A model generated the notes under the pieces. The model was given only the letters and a program-made list of their open reading frames with translations, had not been told where the DNA came from and searched no databases. From Eubacteriales bacterium (GTDB lineage: Bacteria > Bacillota > Clostridia > Lachnospirales > Lachnospiraceae), in NCBI GenBank assembly GCA_030524715.1, contig JAUNGB010000018.1:1-64000 (forward strand): a stretch of DNA of 64,000 nucleotides, read 5' to 3'. Below are positions 26,369 to 34,785 of the stretch, in pieces. Position 1 is the stretch's first letter, and each line of letters begins with the position of its first letter. The translations under genes and the position numbers were made by a program.

Positions 26369-27262
26369 ATGGCAATTTTTAAAGGCGCGGGCGTTGCGAT
26401 CGTGACCCCAATGTATGAAGACGGAAAGGTGAACTATGATAAACTTGCGGAATTAATCGAGTTCCAGATTGCCAACAGCACAGATGCGATCATCATCTGC
26501 GGAACAACAGGTGAGTCTTCCACCATGACCCATGGGGAGCACCTTCAGACAATCAAATTCGCAATTGATAAGGTGGCGAAACGTGTACCGGTAATCGCAG
26601 GCACAGGTTCCAACTGTACAGAAACTGCAATTATGATGTCAAAGGAGGCTGCTTCTTACGGGGCAGACGCTTTATTGCTGGTAACTCCTTATTATAACAA
26701 GGCAACTCAGAACGGTCTGATCGCGCATTACACTGCGATTGCCGAATCAGTTCCGGAAACACCGATCATTATGTACAATGTACCAAGCCGTACGGGATGT
26801 AATATCCAGCCGGCGACAGCCGTAACTCTGGCAAGGAACGTGAAGAACATTGTTGGTATCAAGGCCGCAAGCGGCGATCTGTCCCAGATTGCAAAGATGA
26901 TGTCCATGGCGGACGGATGTCTGGAATTATACTCCGGTAATGACGACCAGGTGCTTCCGATTCTTTCTCTGGGCGGCGTGGGCGTTATTTCCGTATTGTC
27001 CAATGTCGCTCCTAAAGAAACCCATGACATGGTTATGAAATTCCTGGAGGGAGATATCCAGGGAGCGGCTAAGATCCAGCTTGATGCCATTCCGCTGATA
27101 AGCGCGTTGTTCTGCGAAGTAAACCCGATTCCGGTAAAAGCCGCCCTGAACCTTATGGGAATGGAGGTAGGACCGCTCCGTATGCCTCTTACCGAGATGG
27201 AAGAGGCAAATAAGGCTGTTCTTGCCAAGGCAATGAAGGACTTTGGAATTAAGCTTGCATAA
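26369..27262 (+). CDS. dapA: 4-hydroxy-tetrahydrodipicolinate synthase
   Basis: A 297-aa aldolase-type enzyme that condenses pyruvate with aspartate semialdehyde, the first step of the lysine and diaminopimelate branch. Motifs include CGTTGESSTM, the tyrosine region LLVTPYYNKATQNGL, YNVPSRTG, and the Schiff-base lysine in VGIKAASGD. I chose the ATG at 26369, 7 bases after AAGGAGG; a closer ATG at 26363 is too near. dapB follows after a palindromic repeat. Confidence 0.97.
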   Translation: MAIFKGAGVAIVTPMYEDGKVNYDKLAELIEFQIANSTDAIIICGTTGESSTMTHGEHLQTIKFAIDKVAKRVPVIAGTGSNCTETAIMMSKEAASYGADALLLVTPYYNKATQNGLIAHYTAIAESVPETPIIMYNVPSRTGCNIQPATAVTLARNVKNIVGIKAASGDLSQIAKMMSMADGCLELYSGNDDQVLPILSLGGVGVISVLSNVAPKETHDMVMKFLEGDIQGAAKIQLDAIPLISALFCEVNPIPVKAALNLMGMEVGPLRMPLTEMEEANKAVLAKAMKDFGIKLA

Positions 27263-27275
27263 CAGCAGAGAACGA

Positions 27276-27310
27276 AGTTACTGTTCGCACCTACGGTGTA
27301 AACAGTAACG
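27276..27310. repeat. GTTACTG-type palindromic repeat
   Basis: AGTTACTGTTCGCACCTACG pairs with GGTGTAAACAGTAACG. It is a nearly perfect palindrome lying between dapA and dapB, 14 bases after the dapA stop. Confidence 0.85.
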
Positions 27311-27350
27311 AGAACGAATACTGATAAAATACCGATAAGGAAGAGATACG

Positions 27351-28106
27351 ATGGTTAAAATTATTATGCATGGCTGCAACGGGTATATGGGCCAGGTGAT
27401 TTCCGGACTGGTGGATAAGGATCCCGAAGCGGAGATCGTTGCAGGGATTGATATAGTGGATCAGGGCAAAAACAGCTATCCGGTATTTACGGATATCAAG
27501 GCATGTCAGACAGAGGCGGACGCCATTATTGATTTTTCCTCTGCCAAGGCAGTGGACGCTCTTTTGGATTACAGTGTGGAAAGACAGATCCCGGTGATCG
27601 TCTGTACCACCGGCCTGAGCGAAGAGCAGCTTGCCAGAATAGAAGAGGCTTCCGGAAAGGTGGCCGTACTGAGATCCGCAAATATGTCCCTGGGCATTAA
27701 TACCCTGCTGAAGCTGGTTCAGGATGCGGCGAAGGTTTTTGCTACTGCAGGCTTTGATATGGAGATCGTAGAACGTCATCACCGCCTTAAGGTAGACGCG
27801 CCCAGCGGAACGGCTATTGCGCTGGCTGACAGCCTGAATGAGGCAATGGGAAATTCCTATGAATATGTCTATGACCGCAGCCAGAAGCGTGAGAAACGTT
27901 CAGACAAGGAAATCGGTATTTCCGCAGTTCGCGGAGGCACCATTGTAGGCGAGCATGAAGTGATCTTTGCAGGCCCGGATGAGGTCATCGAATTTAAGCA
28001 CACCGCATACTCCAAGGCTGTTTTCGGCAAGGGAGCCATTGAGGCGGCGAAATTTCTGGCCGGTAAGCCTGCGGGAAGATACGATATGAGCGATGTTATT
28101 GGCTGA
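27351..28106 (+). CDS. dapB: 4-hydroxy-tetrahydrodipicolinate reductase
   Basis: A 251-aa NAD(P)H-dependent enzyme that follows DapA in the pathway to lysine and diaminopimelate. The nucleotide loop is HGCNGYMGQVI, the active site carries EIVERHHRLKVDAPSGTA, and the C-terminal EVIFAGPDEVIEFKHTAYS is typical. The standard GRMG-like motif is slightly altered, as in many Clostridia. It starts 88 bases after dapA. Confidence 0.97.
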   Translation: MVKIIMHGCNGYMGQVISGLVDKDPEAEIVAGIDIVDQGKNSYPVFTDIKACQTEADAIIDFSSAKAVDALLDYSVERQIPVIVCTTGLSEEQLARIEEASGKVAVLRSANMSLGINTLLKLVQDAAKVFATAGFDMEIVERHHRLKVDAPSGTAIALADSLNEAMGNSYEYVYDRSQKREKRSDKEIGISAVRGGTIVGEHEVIFAGPDEVIEFKHTAYSKAVFGKGAIEAAKFLAGKPAGRYDMSDVIG

Positions 28107-28144
28107 CAGGGAGTTTTGTCTGTTTTGGTGGCGTCGGTCACAGA

Positions 28145-28270
28145 TTACAACTGATTATTGTTTACACCTGCGGCGCAGGTAGAACACACTCTGACACAGC
28201 AATAAAAGAGTATAAAGTGAGAAATACCCCGGTTTTTTGGCAGGAAACTGTGAAAGCCGGGGGATTTTAT
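28145..28270 (+). terminator. Repeat fragment and terminator after dapB
   Basis: A weak GTTACTG-family fragment (TTATTGTTTACACCTGCGG) at 28145-28185 is followed by a likely terminator: CCCCGG (28227-28232) pairs with CCGGGG (28257-28262), then ATTTTATTT. Between 28271 and 28456 I see no gene. Confidence 0.6.
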
Positions 28271-28456
28271 TTATACGGGGTAATTCATTTCCGTAACCTG
28301 CCTTCATTTCGTCTGATTTTGTAAAGCGGATATTCGTATTCCGCTTTGCTGCATGTTTATAGTCGTCTAACCATTTAATTCCAGAATAGGATTTTTGAAA
28401 GTGTGCATATTAGGAGTACAGGTAATTAAAATTCCATGGAAAAGGAGATTGACAGA

Positions 28457-28945
28457 ATGAAAAAAGTAAAAACAATTCTGACAGGCGCTTTACTTGTGCT
28501 TACCTTATGTATGTTCACTGCCTGCGGTGAGGATAATACTGACAACGCGGCAGATGAATCCGGTACGGTTACGGAGGATAACGCCAACGATAATGTTGAT
28601 GACAACACAGATAATAATGCCAATGATGCTGCGGCTGATGACGGCGGTATGACGGATAATGCAGATGACAGGGCGGATACCGATGATGTGGATAATAACG
28701 GCAATGCCGCCGATAACACATCAAATGATAATCCGGACGGTACGGTCATTGACGGAGATACCGCAGACGACGGTATTATGGATGATAATACTGCGGATAC
28801 CACAGATAATGCCAGAGACGGCAGCAGAGACGACGATACTGTATCCGGCGAATTAGGAAACAGTGTCAAAGACTTAGGCGACGGCGTCGGCGACGCTGTA
28901 GAGGATGTGGGCGACGCGGCACGAAATGCCGTAGATGGAAGATGA
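28457..28945 (+). CDS. Acidic low-complexity lipoprotein
   Basis: A 162-aa lipoprotein. The signal peptide MKKVKTILTGALLVLTLC ends at the lipobox FTAC, so it should be anchored on the outer face. The rest is almost wholly Asp, Asn, Ala, Gly and Thr, with many DN and DD pairs, and ends in a repeated pattern DLGDGVGDAVEDVGDAARNA. No catalytic domain is visible. It might bind cations or act as a spacer in the cell wall. The start chosen has AAAGGAG upstream. Confidence 0.75.
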   Translation: MKKVKTILTGALLVLTLCMFTACGEDNTDNAADESGTVTEDNANDNVDDNTDNNANDAAADDGGMTDNADDRADTDDVDNNGNAADNTSNDNPDGTVIDGDTADDGIMDDNTADTTDNARDGSRDDDTVSGELGNSVKDLGDGVGDAVEDVGDAARNAVDGR

Positions 28946-28949
28946 TCCT

Positions 28950-29010
28950 GAGTTACTGTTCATGCCCAAGCCTTGCACTGGCCGCCCGGGCTTGTGAACA
29001 GTAACTTATA
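28950..29010. repeat. GTTACTG-type palindromic repeat
   Basis: GAGTTACTGTTCATGCCCAAG, GCACTGGCCGCCCGGGCTTG and GTGAACAGTAACTT. It starts 5 bases after the lipoprotein stop codon and is the best-preserved copy of the version with the CCCGGGCTTG core. Confidence 0.85.
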
Positions 29011-29105
29011 ACTGCCAATCCTGAAATTATGGCAGGCGGAGAATTTTGCGAAACTTGCGAAAACTGAAAAAAAATGTTATTATCAATGCATGAAGGGGTG
29101 AGAAA

Positions 29106-29876
29106 ATGAAATTCCGTCCATGCATTGATATACATAATGGAAAAGTAAAACAGATCGTCGGAGGGAGCCTGAAGGACGCAGGCAACCAGGCGCAGGAAAA
29201 TTTTGTGTCGGAACAGGACGCGGCTTTTTATGCGGCTCTCTATCGGAACGCGGGAATAAAAGGGGGCCATGTGATCCTGCTCAATGGCATTGATTCCGCC
29301 TATTATGACGCCACAAGAGAGCAGGCGCTTCTGGCTCTTAAGACCTATCCGGGAGGGCTGCAGATAGGAGGCGGCATCAGTCCCGAAAATGCAGCGGCTT
29401 ATCTGGATGCAGGCGCAAGCCACGTGATCGTGACCTCCTATGTGTTCCGGAACGGGCAGCTATCCTGGGAAAACCTGGAAAAAATAGAACGGGCAGCAGG
29501 CCGCGAACGCCTTGTGCTGGATTTGAGCTGCCGCAAAAAAGACGGGCAGTATTATATTGTTACGGATCGCTGGCAGAAATTTACCCGGGTTCCGGTAACT
29601 TTGGAAACAATGTCGCGGCTTGGCAGCCATTGTGATGAATTTCTCGTCCATGCGGTGGATGTGGAGGGAAAGGCGAAGGGCATTGAGACAGAGCTTGTAT
29701 CCCTTCTCAGTGAATATACGGAGCGCCCTGTTACCTATGCGGGGGGAGTGGGCAGCAAAAAGGATATTGAGCTTCTGCGTAAATACGGAAAAGGCCGTCT
29801 GGATGTTACCGTAGGAAGTGCGTTGGATCTGTTCGGAGGTCCGATTCCGTTTGAAGAACTGCGGCGGCTTTACTGA
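29106..29876 (+). CDS. hisA: Eukaryote-type HisA isomerase
   Basis: A 256-aa TIM-barrel enzyme of histidine synthesis, which isomerises ProFAR to PRFAR. It begins KFRPCIDIHNGKVKQIVGGS and has LQIGGGIS and HAVDVEGKAKG, the pattern I associate with the fungal and plant HIS6/HISN3 type and not with the usual bacterial HisA. The active-site aspartates in CIDIH and AVDVEG are present. It stands outside any his operon, between an acidic lipoprotein and a TetR regulator. The ribosome site is AAGGGGTG. Confidence 0.88.
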   Translation: MKFRPCIDIHNGKVKQIVGGSLKDAGNQAQENFVSEQDAAFYAALYRNAGIKGGHVILLNGIDSAYYDATREQALLALKTYPGGLQIGGGISPENAAAYLDAGASHVIVTSYVFRNGQLSWENLEKIERAAGRERLVLDLSCRKKDGQYYIVTDRWQKFTRVPVTLETMSRLGSHCDEFLVHAVDVEGKAKGIETELVSLLSEYTERPVTYAGGVGSKKDIELLRKYGKGRLDVTVGSALDLFGGPIPFEELRRLY

Positions 29877-29919
29877 TTCAAGACTCGCTCGCGAGTCTTG
29901 GTGTGGGATTCGGGTCAGA
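29877..29919 (-). repeat. REP-like repeat, half copy
   Basis: ATTCAAGACTCGCTCGCGAG and TCTTGGTGTGGGATTCGGGTC match the right half of the element at 4664 and 54531 in reverse. It begins directly after the hisA stop codon region. Confidence 0.8.
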
Positions 29920-29936
29920 GGGTTTGAGGTGAATCT

Positions 29937-30494
29937 ATGTCAAATATGACAAAAAAAGCGCTGGCTGCTTCTTTAAAAAAAATGATGGAACAGAAGCCGC
30001 TGGCCAAAATTACAGTAACAGATATTACAGAGGACTGCGGACTCAACAGGCATACGTTCTATTATCACTTTCAGGATATTTACGATCTGGTGGAGTGGAT
30101 ATATCTGACAGAATCAGAAAATGCCGTGGGTGGCGAGATCACTGCGGATACGTGGGAGGAAGGAATGAGAAAGCTGCTCATGTACGCGCAGGAAAATAAA
30201 AAATTCATTATTGGAACTTATAAATCTATGAGCAGGGACTATCTGCAGAAGTTTCTGCACAGGCAGATGGTTGCGTTGGTTAGTCTCGTTATAGACGGGG
30301 ATGCGCAGGATATCCAGGTATCGGAAGAGTGTAAGAGCTTTGTTATAAACTTCTATGCGTATGCATTTGAAGGGGTGTTTCTCTCATGGATCGACAGCGA
30401 TATGAAACAGGATCCTGAGAAGCTGCTGTCCATGCTGGTTACCATGGTGCAGGGAGAGGGCAGAGCCGCCCTGAGGAAATTTGAAGGCAGATAA
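29937..30494 (+). CDS. TetR-family regulator (DhaS-like)
   Basis: A 185-aa regulator with an N-terminal helix-turn-helix (ITVTDITEDCGLNRHTFYYHF) and a C-terminal domain of the TetR_C_8 / DhaS type. It lies 188 bases before a radical SAM gene, so it may control that gene, though a terminator-like hairpin lies between them. The ribosome site is TTGAGGTGAATC. Confidence 0.87.
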   Translation: MSNMTKKALAASLKKMMEQKPLAKITVTDITEDCGLNRHTFYYHFQDIYDLVEWIYLTESENAVGGEITADTWEEGMRKLLMYAQENKKFIIGTYKSMSRDYLQKFLHRQMVALVSLVIDGDAQDIQVSEECKSFVINFYAYAFEGVFLSWIDSDMKQDPEKLLSMLVTMVQGEGRAALRKFEGR

Positions 30495-30569
30495 AGCATG
30501 CAGCAAAGCGGAATGGGAATGTCCGTTTTGTTACAGATAAGGCTTGTTATAAATTTAACCAATTTTGGG

Positions 30570-30605
30570 TCGGTGGCGAAAATTTTGCCATCGTCCTTTT
30601 TTTGG
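30570..30605 (+). terminator. Terminator after the TetR gene
   Basis: GGTGGCGAAAATTTTGCCATC is nearly self-complementary and is followed by GTCCTTTTTTTGG. It separates the TetR gene from the radical SAM gene. Confidence 0.65.
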
Positions 30606-30682
30606 TTATGGTAAGGAGCCGCGGAAAAGCATACACTGTTATGATAGCAATGGCTGACATTACACGAAGGAGGGGCTTTATC

Positions 30683-32047
30683 ATGAATAAATTAGCACAT
30701 ACAGCCGGAAGGAAGCTGTTTTCCGGCCTGGCAGACCATTTATTAAACCAGATAGACAAGAACAGAGAAACAGAATACGTGAAACTCATCAATGCGGCAG
30801 AAAAATACATGTCTGATACCGATGTAGGAGTCAACTGGGACTACCTTCGGGAAATGGTGAGCAGTCCGGAGTATACTCTGAACAAGTATATCAACTCTAT
30901 TGCTGATGAAGTGGATGCCCGGGTGATCAGGAAATCTATCGTGAATCTTTTGTATGAGGCGCTGTTTTATGGTACGAAGACCATTCGTGAAATGAGAAAA
31001 ATACATAACTGCAATATTCCCTGGATCATCCTGATGGATCCTACCAGCGCCTGCAACCTGCACTGTACGGGGTGCTGGGCGGCAGAGTATGGGAACAGGC
31101 TGAATCTTACCTTTGATGAAATGGATTCTGTCATTAAACAGGGCAAGGAACTGGGCGTTTATTTTTATATGCTTACGGGAGGGGAGCCTCTGGTACGCAA
31201 AAAAGACGTGATCGAACTGTGCCGGAAGCATAATGACTGTGTATTTTTGGCATATACCAACGGAACTCTTGTAGACGATGAGTTGTGCAGGCAAATGCAG
31301 GAGGTCGGAAATCTGTTTCTTGCCATCAGCCTGGAGGGAACTCCGGAGGTCAATGATCTGAGAAGGGGAGAAGGCGTATACGGAAAGGTTATGCAGGCTA
31401 TGAGCCTCTTAAAATCTTATGGCCTTGTGTTCGGAACTTCCATTTGTTATACCAGACAGAATATTGAAAGTGTTACAAGTGATGAATTTATTCAGATGAT
31501 CATAGAGAAAGGCTGCCGGTATTCCCTGTATTTCCATTATATGCCTGTGGGAAACGATGCGTCAGTAGATCTTCTTCCTACAGTAGAGCAGAGACTTTAT
31601 ATGCATGACAGAGTCAGAGAACTTCGGAATATGAAAACAGGACCGGGTATCTTTACCATGGACTTCCAGAATGACGGAGAATTTGTAGGCGGCTGTATCG
31701 CAGGCGGCAGAAATTATTTTCATATTAATGCCAATGGAGATGCGGAACCATGCGTGTTTATCCACTATTCCAATGGCAATATCCGTGAGAATACTGTTCT
31801 GGAAATATTGAAGCAGCCGTTATTTATGGCGTATCATGAAAACCAGCCGTTTAACGATAACCATCTGCGGCCCTGCCCGATGCTGGAAAATCCGGAAATC
31901 CTCCAGAGGATCGTGAAGGAATCCGGCGCACATTCCACCGACCTTCAGTCCCCGGAATCAGCAGAGCATCTTTGCGGAAAATGCGTCGAATATGCGCAGA
32001 ACTGGGCGCCCGCAGCGGATAAATTATGGAAAGAGAAGAAAAAATAA
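30683..32047 (+). CDS. Radical SAM protein
   Basis: A 454-aa enzyme of the radical SAM superfamily. The iron-sulfur motif is CNLHCTGC (about residue 119), preceded by DPTSA, and the SAM-binding motif is LTGGEPL. Extra cysteines lie further on, in GGCIAGG, EPCVF, LRPCPML and HLCGKCVEY, which suggests a second cluster. A long N-terminal helical region (about 110 aa) is unusual. The substrate is unknown. I chose the ATG at 30683 behind GAAGGAGGGG; upstream in-frame starts lie inside the terminator region. Confidence 0.88.
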   Translation: MNKLAHTAGRKLFSGLADHLLNQIDKNRETEYVKLINAAEKYMSDTDVGVNWDYLREMVSSPEYTLNKYINSIADEVDARVIRKSIVNLLYEALFYGTKTIREMRKIHNCNIPWIILMDPTSACNLHCTGCWAAEYGNRLNLTFDEMDSVIKQGKELGVYFYMLTGGEPLVRKKDVIELCRKHNDCVFLAYTNGTLVDDELCRQMQEVGNLFLAISLEGTPEVNDLRRGEGVYGKVMQAMSLLKSYGLVFGTSICYTRQNIESVTSDEFIQMIIEKGCRYSLYFHYMPVGNDASVDLLPTVEQRLYMHDRVRELRNMKTGPGIFTMDFQNDGEFVGGCIAGGRNYFHINANGDAEPCVFIHYSNGNIRENTVLEILKQPLFMAYHENQPFNDNHLRPCPMLENPEILQRIVKESGAHSTDLQSPESAEHLCGKCVEYAQNWAPAADKLWKEKKK

Positions 32048-32104
32048 GCTGCTTATAGTATAAGTATGGAGTTTATCAAAAGAATTTAATATGAGGTTTT
32101 ATGA

Positions 32105-32136
32105 AGGGACAGCCGGAATCGGCTGTCCCTGTTTTC
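32105..32136 (+). terminator. Rho-independent terminator
   Basis: AGGGACAGCCG and CGGCTGTCCCT form an 11-bp stem with a GAAT loop, followed by GTTTTC. It ends the radical SAM gene. Confidence 0.9.
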
Positions 32137-32249
32137 TGTTGATAATACCAAAATTTCTGCAAATCTTTGATTGCAGGGATTGCGGAAAAATCTTGTACAT
32201 TTTTGAATAATTTCTAAAGGTCAGGAGACTAATCAATACCCACAGAGGG

Positions 32250-32271
32250 ATATTCCAACCGCACAGGTGGA
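32250..32271. repeat. 22-bp dispersed repeat
   Basis: ATATTCCAACCGCACAGGTG plus GA occurs identically at 41828-41849. The core CCAACC...GGTGG can form a small hairpin. The remainder of 32137-32373 shows no gene. Confidence 0.75.
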
Positions 32272-32373
32272 TATTTTTTCTGCTTAAAGCAAAAGAGGGA
32301 GAGACTCGCAGATTCTGCGAACAGTGGTATAGAAAAATCCCTGCGCATCCTCGCCGGCGAGTCATGAAAATGC

Positions 32374-32413
32374 TTGACAAAAATAAGTATTATTTGTATT
32401 ATTATAAATAATA
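32374..32413 (+). promoter_or_regulatory. Promoter with embedded operator (YtrA-type regulator 1)
   Basis: -35 TTGACA (32374-32379), a 17-bp spacer and -10 TATTAT (32397-32402) are close to consensus. The inverted repeat GTATTATTT (32387-32395) and AAATAATAC (32405-32413) surrounds the -10 box, so a bound regulator would block the promoter. Autorepression by the gene that follows is likely. Confidence 0.8.
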
Positions 32414-32449
32414 CAATAACTCATGATTTGTGAAAAGGAGGTGGAGCAG

Positions 32450-32851
32450 ATGATCATTTCATTGGATATGAGCAGCAGCGTTCCTATTTATGTACAACTG
32501 CGCAATCAGATTGTCATGGGAATTGCCAGAGGCGAACTGAAAGCAGGAGAAAATCTGCCGACGGTGCGCCAACTGGCGGCAGATGCAGGTGTAAATACCA
32601 TGACGGTAAATAAAACCTACCAGATATTGAAAACAGAAGGATTTATTGAAATGGACCGCAGAAAAGGCGCTACGGTATGCCCGGTGCAGGATCAGGCAGC
32701 GGCCTGCAGGGAGAAGCTGGAGTATGAGCTTGAGCTTTTGTCAGCGGAGGCATGTCTGAAGGGGGTAAGTAAGCAGGAGTTCCTGGAAATCTGTGATGAG
32801 ATGTTTTCTAATATGAACGCAGGTAAGCATTCCCCTGCTTCAAGTGTGTAG
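32450..32851 (+). CDS. GntR-family regulator (YtrA subfamily)
   Basis: A 133-aa regulator with the N-terminal winged helix (YVQLRNQIVMGIARGELKAG, then LPTVRQLAADAGVNTMTVNK) and a short C-terminal helical tail, as in YtrA. These regulators usually control adjacent membrane transport or stress genes. The start has AAAAGGAGGTGG upstream; the following gene encodes a membrane protein. Confidence 0.92.
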   Translation: MIISLDMSSSVPIYVQLRNQIVMGIARGELKAGENLPTVRQLAADAGVNTMTVNKTYQILKTEGFIEMDRRKGATVCPVQDQAAACREKLEYELELLSAEACLKGVSKQEFLEICDEMFSNMNAGKHSPASSV

Positions 32852-32887
32852 TACAGATTGCAGAAACGAATTTTCAAACATGCTTTA
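32822..32887. repeat. Small dispersed repeat and MITE end
   Basis: GGTAAGCATTCCCCTGCTTC (with AAGTG) resembles sequences at 49833 and 17465. It overlaps the end of the regulator gene, so it encodes its last residues. CAGAAACGAATTTTCAAACA at 32862 onwards matches one end of the MITE-like family. Confidence 0.6.
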
Positions 32888-32915
32888 AGTGAGGGGCATG
32901 GGGAGGTTTAGCGCT

Positions 32916-34322
32916 ATGGATATTGTGATGTTTTTTATATTTTTGGTGACCGACCTGTTTATGATACTGATCTGTATGTTCTACTATGGAAAAATTGAAA
33001 AGTATTCTGCAGGAATGATCCTGGGGGTACATATCCCCAGGGAAGAGGTTGAGAATGCAGATGTACAGGATATCTGTAATAAAAGCCGGAAAGCCTGGAA
33101 GTTATTTAATCGGATAAATCTTGCGGCAGGCATTCTGGTATGTTTTTTCTGTCTTCTGGGAGTGGAAATTTTTCTGGTGATATGGCTTGTCTGGCTGGTA
33201 GAGTATATAGGAGGGATGGAATATCTGACAATTGTTCCTCACCGGAAAATGTACCGTTTGAAAGTCGCAAACCAATGGATGGACACTAAGACTGCGCGTA
33301 TGGCGTATATTGATACGGCTGTTTCCGTAATGGCAGAGCAGATGGCAGTAAGCTGGCAGTGGCATATTCCTGTTCTTTTGTTGGTGGCCGTGACGGGAAT
33401 ACTGCCCGGGATGAAAACATTTCTGACAGACGAAAGCGGATTCAGGTACCTTTATTTTATGACACTGGGTATCAGTATGCTGTTTCTGTTTCTTCATGTC
33501 CGGCTGACAAAGCGTTCCCATACGGTGTACAGTAAGGATACGGATATTAATTATGCGGTAAACCGGATGATAAAACGCGCCTGGTCCCTGACGCTTTTGG
33601 GAGCAAGCTCTTTTAATGGAATTGCCTGGTGCTTTCTTGTTTTTGAGGCGGTACGGAATAAGTGGCTCAGTGGAATGGATTATGGGATATATTGTATCAT
33701 TCAGGCGGCGGCCGCCTTATTTTTCCTTACGGTCATTCAGGCTTACAGAAAAAAAGATGAGATTTTATCCGGAGACAGGGAGGCGTTGTATGTGGATGAT
33801 GACGAGTACTGGAAGGACGGCTGGTATAACAATCCCAACGATAAACGGATCGTGGTGCAGAACCGTATGAATACCATGAATTATACCTTTAATATGGGGC
33901 GTCCTGCCGGCAGGGCGATCTGTATTGGCCTTTTTATCTTTACTGCTGCAGTGATTCTGTGGGTTGTAGTGATCATGTTACGGTTCCATTATGTAAGGGT
34001 GATTTTTACGTACAGTGACACGCATGCGCAGTTTGAGGCGGCAGGATACAAATGCTCCTTCGACCTGTCTGAAATAGAGTCCGCAGAGCTTCTTACGGAG
34101 ATGCCGGAGGAAGGTTTCATTAAGACAAACGGCGGGGCTACAGACGATTACAGTATCGGGTATTTTACAGGAAGAGAGAGCGGGAAATGTATGTTGTTTC
34201 TTACGGAGGATTGTAAGCCGATATTGAAGGTTACGCTTCCGGATATGGTGATATTTGCGAACAGCGAGGAGTCAGGAGAAGTAAAGGAGTGGTATCGGAT
34301 ATTGAGGCAGGAAAATCTGTAA
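32916..34322 (+). CDS. DUF1648/DUF5808-type membrane protein
   Basis: A 468-aa membrane protein with about eight hydrophobic segments. The DUF5808 signature is seen in WKDGWYNNPNDKRIVVQNR and MNYTFNMGRP (about residues 300-330). An extracytoplasmic or cytoplasmic PH-like domain closes the protein after a last membrane segment. Proteins of this kind commonly follow YtrA-type regulators, as here. The ATG at 32916 has GGGAGG 9 bases upstream. Function is unknown; a role in cell-envelope stress is a guess. Confidence 0.75.
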   Translation: MDIVMFFIFLVTDLFMILICMFYYGKIEKYSAGMILGVHIPREEVENADVQDICNKSRKAWKLFNRINLAAGILVCFFCLLGVEIFLVIWLVWLVEYIGGMEYLTIVPHRKMYRLKVANQWMDTKTARMAYIDTAVSVMAEQMAVSWQWHIPVLLLVAVTGILPGMKTFLTDESGFRYLYFMTLGISMLFLFLHVRLTKRSHTVYSKDTDINYAVNRMIKRAWSLTLLGASSFNGIAWCFLVFEAVRNKWLSGMDYGIYCIIQAAAALFFLTVIQAYRKKDEILSGDREALYVDDDEYWKDGWYNNPNDKRIVVQNRMNTMNYTFNMGRPAGRAICIGLFIFTAAVILWVVVIMLRFHYVRVIFTYSDTHAQFEAAGYKCSFDLSEIESAELLTEMPEEGFIKTNGGATDDYSIGYFTGRESGKCMLFLTEDCKPILKVTLPDMVIFANSEESGEVKEWYRILRQENL

Positions 34323-34487
34323 ACAGCTAAAGAAATGATTTACAGATCCACAATATAGGATATTGCCGTGAAAGATGATATGGAATAAAATGTTATACTG
34401 TCACCTTGTAAATAAATACTGGCTGGTATATACTATTCTTAAAAATCGGAGACGGTTTTATGTGTATAAAAGCAGTAAGAGGACTCT

Positions 34488-34785
34488 ATGATAAAAAAGA
34501 CGATAGATAATTTTTGCATAGCTCAGATCTGCCGGTCAGGGCAATGCTTCCGCATGAAGAAAAAAGATGAACACACCTACAGTATCATTGCGGGCTCCGG
34601 ATATCTGGAGATCCGGCAGGATGGAAAGGAGTGCTTTTCCGGTTGATACGCATATCAGTCAGGCATTGCAGAAGCACTATAAAAAAGGTTTTCCTAACCG
34701 GCGTTACCATGGCATACAGGGTGTCATGCAGCAATACATATTTTACTATGAACTGTTTGGGGATAAGAAGGAGATAGATACATGA
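34488..34785 (+). pseudogene. 8-oxoguanine DNA glycosylase remnant
   Basis: Two pieces of an AlkA/OGG-like DNA glycosylase are joined out of frame. The first, from the ATG at 34488, keeps the N-terminal pattern ICRSGQCFRM, then YSIIAGSGYLEIRQDG, and stops at TGA. The second, in the next frame, keeps the C-terminal SAFPVDTHISQAL and GVMQQYIFYYEL. The helix-hairpin-helix region and catalytic lysine between them are gone, a loss of roughly 130 residues. The join lies near 34625-34640. The catalytic aspartate in FPVDTH survives. The remnant's end overlaps the next start by 4 bases. It is almost certainly inactive. Confidence 0.85.

Noticed and set aside
28426-28869. A serine-rich open frame antisense to the acidic lipoprotein
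   Set aside because: It is the complement of Asp/Asn/Ala-rich codons and has no start signal.
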